A stretch of 10,288 bases of DNA from Pelagophyceae sp. CCMP2097 (taxonomy: Eukaryota; Sar; Pelagophyceae): the NCBI GenBank assembly GCA_026770575.1, contig MU657411.1, forward strand, positions 1 through 10,288, in the 5' to 3' direction. Made by a program: the position numbers and the translations under genes. Position 1 is the stretch's first letter, and each line of letters begins with the position of its first letter. The notes beneath the pieces are model-generated. The model searched no databases and was not told the DNA's origin. It was given only the letters and a program-made list of their open reading frames with translations. Of the stretch, positions 6,377 through 10,288 are shown in pieces.

Positions 6377-6538
6377 ATGCGCTCGGAGAAGAACCGCGTC
6401 ACGACGATTATCGACTTTGACGCCGACGAGGCGGACGCCGACGAGGACGAGTCCGTCGCGCCGGGCGACGCAGACGAGGACGACGAAGACGACGAAGAAG
6501 AGGACAACGAGTACGAGGAGGAATCGCTGGATGAGGGG
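6377..6538 (+). CDS. Putative first exon of an acidic protein
   Basis: From the ATG at 6377 the frame reads MRSEKNRVTTIIDFDADEAD and then a run of Asp/Glu with few other residues (..DEDDEDDEEEDNEYEEESLDEG). At 6537-6544 the sequence GG|GTAAGA gives a good 5' splice donor. After it the same frame turns into Pro/Arg-rich, GC-driven sequence that does not look coding, which supports an exon end here. Upstream of the ATG the frame is also open and basic (ARRRAARKR), so the start could lie further left. Basic-then-acidic composition occurs in nuclear proteins such as histone chaperones, but no domain is present to name it. The downstream exon was not found. Confidence 0.4.
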
Positions 6539-6544
6539 GTAAGA

Positions 6545-6934
6545 CTCCCCCCGACAAACGCCCTCGTGCCATCCCCGGTTACCGAGCCGCGCCGCGTAGG
6601 ACCTCCAGGAGGGGCCGTACCTCCGCGAAACGGCGCAGCGCCGGCAGACCGCCGCAGCGGCGGGCTTCGCGGAGCTCCCGAACCGCGTCGCCTAGGCTTA
6701 CTAGGCCCCTTATCGGCTTACCCTGGAACCTTGCCGACACCAGATACCCCAACCCACCCGCCGCAGTCCTCCCGCGACTCGCTGGCGGCCGTCCCGCATC
6801 TCGCGCGACGGCCTTGGTGCCACGCCCCAACCCCCGCCGACGGAAGGCATAAAACAAAGAGTCCCGCTTAGTGTTTGTTTCGAAGACCGCCGTTCAGCAC
6901 TGCTGCGCAGCGGGTAGGGAAGGTCGCCGCACGT
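6545..6934. other. GC-rich stretch without recognised gene
   Basis: Reading frames on both strands run through here only because stop codons are rare in GC-rich DNA. Short inverted words (CCTAGG/CTAGG near 6690-6704) are present. It may contain the intron or later exons of the acidic gene, but no acceptor plus protein-like exon stood out. Confidence 0.35.
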
Positions 6935-7048
6935 GCGCAGGAGCTGGTACTTGCTGCGTGCGTGCCCACTTGCACGGCCGCAACCGTCACAGCGCAGGAG
7001 CTGGTACTTGTAGCGTGCGTGCCCACTTGCACGGCCGCAACCGTCACA
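6935..7048. repeat. 57-bp tandem duplication
   Basis: Two head-to-tail copies (6935-6991, 6992-7048) differ at two bases. 57 is a multiple of three, so frames stay open across both copies: plus strand AQELVL.ACVPTCTAATVT twice, minus strand CDGCGRASGHAR.KYQLLR twice. The minus version has a Cys-x2-Cys look, but neither frame has other support as a gene. Confidence 0.85.
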
Positions 7049-7108
7049 ACTGGTGTCGCCATGGTCGGCCCGCGGGACCGGCGGTAGGCGCCCGCCCAAA
7101 GTGGCCCG

Positions 7109-7530
7109 GTTCGATTTGTAACGCATTGGGTGACACCGATACGGTTTGTTGCAAATACGGTGCCACCGCTACGATTAATTGCCAATGGGGGTGACACCGA
7201 TTCGATTAGTTGCCCTCTGGGTGCCACCGAATCGATTAGTTGCCAATAGGGTGACACTGATTCGATATGTCGACCTCAGGGTGACACTTTATGGATTTGT
7301 TTCGCAGTATGGTGACACCGATTCTATTTGTTGCGCCTTGGGTGACACTGACTCGCTTTGTTACGCGCAGCGTGACACTGACTCGATTTGTTTCGCAGTA
7401 TGGTGACACCGATTCTATTTGTTGCGCCTTGGGTGACACTGACTCGCTTTGTTACGCGCAGCGTGACACTGACTCGATTTGTTAGCCGCAGGGTGACACC
7501 GATTCGATTTGTAACGTCTTGGGTGACACT
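7109..7530. repeat. 30/31-bp minisatellite, about 14 units
   Basis: The core GTGACACCGATTCGATTTGT recurs with starts at 7130, 7160, 7191, 7221, 7251, 7281, 7312, 7342, 7372, 7403, 7433, 7463, 7493 and 7523, all 30 or 31 bp apart, with a partial unit before 7130. The 91-bp block at 7312-7402 (three units) is repeated almost exactly at 7403-7493. A 30-bp unit equals ten codons, so repeated peptides appear (GDTDSICCAL on plus, ATNRIGVT on minus), but the 31-bp steps break every frame. There is no spacer diversity, so it is not a CRISPR array. It ends almost exactly where composition turns AT-rich. Confidence 0.9.
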
Positions 7531-7632
7531 GATTGCCAACGCGCCCATATTAAAAATATTCAAATGCCGTTACATGCATTAAAAACCGAAATTTTACAAT
7601 CTGAGAATATTATTGCTAACTCTATAAATGTT

Positions 7633-7903
7633 GAAAGAAATAGAGCAATCGATGCAGAAAATAATATTGCGTTATCGATTAATTCTTGAGAAAAATCGTG
7701 CTATAATTGCGGAAAATAGTATTGAGACAGCGATTGATTCTGAGAAAAATCGTGCTATAATTGCGGAAAATAGTATTGAGACAGGGATTAATTCTGAGAA
7801 AAACATAGCCATCGCGGCGGAGGGTATCGTTGAGACAGCGATTAATTCTGAGAAAAACCGTGCCATCGTGGCGGAGGTTATTCTACCTAATCTATTACCA
7901 GCG
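7633..7903 (+). repeat. 54-bp / 18-residue coding repeats in the fibre gene
   Basis: Units starting at 7688, 7742, 7796 and 7850 are exactly 54 bp apart and encode EKNRAIIAENSIETAINS-type peptides. A diverged unit starts at 7633, 55 bp before the next, and the extra base explains the TGA at 7687-7689. The pattern of alternating Ala/Ile and charged residues is that of a trimeric coiled-coil stalk. Confidence 0.85.
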
Positions 7904-8661
7904 ACACTCCCAAAATTATATTAACACGCGAGTCATTGCGCTTCGGTAATGATTCTAGTGGAAATTATTTATTTGAAAATGACTACTCTTTTTTAAATGA
8001 TAATCATAGTCAAATAATAAGTAATCATACAAATATTAAGCCTTTATTTGAAAATATGATGTGGAGCAATTTGGAATTTCAAAATAACGTGACCTTCGAA
8101 GCACAAATGAATTCTAATCTCGGCTTGTATTGCGTTGGTTTCAGTAGCGTTTTGCCGAGTGTATGGATGTAAAAAAAAAATCTATTGAGGAAAATGTGTT
8201 GTTACAAACAGAATACGAAATAATTTTATGTACCAACAGGCATATGTATACACGCAATAGCGACAAAACTGTTGGGGCTTCAACTCATATTAAACAGGAG
8301 TTTTACGAATCTGGTACACGAAATTTAATACAAATCAACTTATTAGCAGGAACAGTCGTAGCAACTCCGAGAATTACCCAAAATGATCCACAACAAATTT
8401 TCGAGAGTTTCAAACATCAAATTGATTGGTATTTTTTCCTTTATATACAAGGCGGGAAGCGTCTTTTTGCTATCTCGTTCGATTCGCCAGCTGATAATGA
8501 AAAGTATTTATTTGAGTTAATTCCAAAAAACATCATCATTCGATTTATGATTTAGATTCAAAAATTATTTACAACAAAAAGATATTATAAATAATGTATT
8601 ACCACAGTATACATTAAAGTCCGAATTGATAGACGCCATCCCTATTAGAATTGGGGAAAAT

Positions 8662-8860
8662 TCTACATCAAGTGCTTCAAACTCGTTTGTAGTCGGTAGG
8701 AATTCCACATGTAACTTCGATAATGCGACTATAATCGGCAATAACATAACAGCCGAAAGAAGTGATTCCTTCTATATATCAAATCTTAGAGCACAGCACA
8801 CGTCTTCAATGATGTATTATGATTATGCTTCAAAGAAAATTACATTCGGTAATTTATCCG
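8662..8860 (+). other. YadA-head-like segment
   Basis: The frame reads [23 protein letters not shown], then SDSFYISNL and later [15 protein letters not shown]. Short repeats with S.VVG.N / T.IGN.. spacing resemble the left-handed beta-roll of YadA-type adhesin heads. The closing D-S-F-Y..YYD....ITFG pattern is one I remember from tail or surface proteins of giant viruses. Residue similarity is by eye only. Confidence 0.5.
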
Positions 8861-8882
8861 GAGGCACTCCATCTTACAATCA

Positions 8883-9143
<261 letters not shown>

Positions 9144-10069
9144 TCAAAATTTATTAAACAGTGAAAAAAATGTAGAACAAATCAAACGAACAATTAACGA
9201 TTAATTCTTTTTAAATCCAAATCAAGGATTCGACACCGTTCAAATCAACGGAACTCCACACATTGCCGTATATAATAATGCCCGCTTATTATATGATAGT
9301 GAAGAAAAAAGTATCTCTTACTGGGAAGATTACCGTCAATTTGTAAAATTAAAGACGATTTATGGCAATGGTTTCGAATTGGTGAACACATATCCAGAAC
9401 CGGATTTCCGTAATACAGTAAAGATATCATACACCCCCCCAGTCTGTTAGGCGATAACAACTTTATAACTATAAGATACAACACTGCGAAACAACCGATA
9501 CTGACTTTTAACACAAGTAACTTAACACTATTGGTAAACTCAATTGTACCTAAATATATTAAAGACATTAAAAAATTGGCGTCTGATAGTATAGAATGGA
9601 TATCTGAAACCGGCTCTTCCATTTTTAAATAAAAATTCAACTCAGCCGATTTTCTATTGTCAGGCGCAAATGATACGTATTCACTTCTTTCTTTTAAAAG
9701 GTCCATCACACACAAATTTACAACTGAATTCGTAGTGATCAAGAATTCAAATAATCAATTAAAATAAGACGAGGTTCAATTTAATAAAAATATAAATTGG
9801 GCTGAAGTTGATACGATTGCCAATGTACAACGTCAACGATTTATATTCGTTAAGCCAATGACGAATTTGTTTTACAACGTCAGAATTACGACGTTAATTT
9901 TTTTATTGGATCATCGAAATAAAAAATATTTTTTGCCATTTAATAAAACTTTAAATAAATTTGATGTGGATCTCAAAAATATGAACTATGCAATTTATAT
10001 GCGTATAACAATTGACGTATTTGACATTGTTCCTGATTAAAATTGGATTTTTATTTATTATATACTTAT

Positions 10070-10242
10070 ATGTTGAAGTTTATTATTAAAATTATCAAAA
10101 AGTATAAAATCAAAGTATAAGGTACTGAAAAATTCGAAATAAATTGATTGAAGAGATTAATGCACATATCGACATTCCAATGAGGCCGCAAGAAATTAAT
10201 TCCTTGTTTAGCGTCGGACCGATTCCAAGATTTGATCAATAG
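10070..10242 (+). pseudogene. Small broken ORF after the fibre gene
   Basis: ATG at 10070, 29 bp after the fibre gene stop, opens MLKFIIKIIKKYKIKV. An in-frame TAA follows (10118-10120), the same frame continues as GTEKFEI, and then near 10138 the reading moves to another frame with EEINAHIDIPMRPQEINSL..PRFDQ and stops at TAG 10240-10242. The total would be about 57 residues, Lys/Ile-rich at the N-terminus. No family recognised. Close spacing, same strand and the same AT-rich composition suggest it belongs to the same viral-like block as the fibre gene. Confidence 0.35.
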
Positions 10243-10253
10243 CTCAATAGGTT

Positions 10254-10274
10254 ATTGTAAATTGTAAATTGTAA
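10254..10274. repeat. Three tandem ATTGTAA units
   Basis: Perfect 7-bp unit repeated three times just after the small ORF, followed by a GC-rich word AGGCCCCTGGGAC at the end of the window. The return of GC-rich bases may mark the other edge of the AT-rich block, but only a dozen bases are visible. Confidence 0.7.
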
Positions 10275-10288
10275 AAGGCCCCTGGGAC

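Noticed and set aside
7109..7120. tRNA B-box-like word GGTTCGATT
   Set aside because: No matching A-box, acceptor stem or anticodon arm nearby; it is part of the 30-bp repeat.
7109..7530. CRISPR-like array
   Set aside because: Units abut directly with no unique spacers between conserved repeats, and the context is eukaryotic; it is a minisatellite.
9245..9742. 165-codon minus-strand ORF with hydrophobic stretches
   Set aside because: It lies antisense to the fibre gene's C-terminal frames, which have more protein-like composition; the AT-rich antisense produces Leu/Ile-rich strings by chance.

Overview
The window looks like nuclear DNA of a eukaryotic microalga or other protist. Coding density is low. 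GC-rich gene remnants carry splice-donor-like sites, several elements have terminal inverted repeats (TIRs) of transposon/MITE type, and there are GACA microsatellites and minisatellites. The minus-strand MYND + RING + Sel1 architecture is one I associate from memory with pelagophyte (Aureococcus-type) stramenopile genomes. That taxonomic call is an inference and no search was run.

Layout. Positions 1-240 are repeat DNA: a GACA microsatellite, a strong stem-loop and a 12-bp palindrome. A small GC-rich ORF at 382-759 encodes a probable tail-anchored membrane protein. Positions 1000-1424 hold a broken Ser/Thr/Pro-rich coding remnant. Positions 1611-2519 hold a second GACA tract and two MITE-like elements (1751-2084; 2123-2519, the latter flanked by TA). 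Positions 2522-3108 contain nothing firmly recognisable.

The clearest structure is one minus-strand gene, now dead, spread from 6080 down to 3109: MYND finger, linker, RING-like finger, Sel1 repeats. Two inserted elements split it, each flanked by a 4-bp palindromic direct repeat: 371 bp at 5571-5941 (GTAC) and 1586 bp at 3349-4934 (TGCA). Conceptually removing the 1586-bp element together with one TGCA copy joins the two Sel1 pieces in the same reading frame. The 1586-bp element carries its own plus-strand ORF with no family I recognise, broken by one frameshift.

Positions 6377-6538 look like a first exon of an acidic protein ending at a GTAAGA donor. Then come a 57-bp tandem duplication (6935-7048) and a 30/31-bp minisatellite (about 7109-7530).

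At about 7540 composition switches sharply from GC-rich to AT-rich. From 7564 to 10040 there is one long broken fibre-like gene: 18-residue coiled-coil-type repeats, a YadA-head-like segment, a collagen-like Gly-X-Y tract and an AT-rich C-terminal part. A small ORF follows at 10070-10242. Domain order and composition suggest a large DNA virus or Polinton-like virus insertion that is decaying, although many of the breaks sit at homopolymers and could be read errors. No rRNA, tRNA or CRISPR array was seen.
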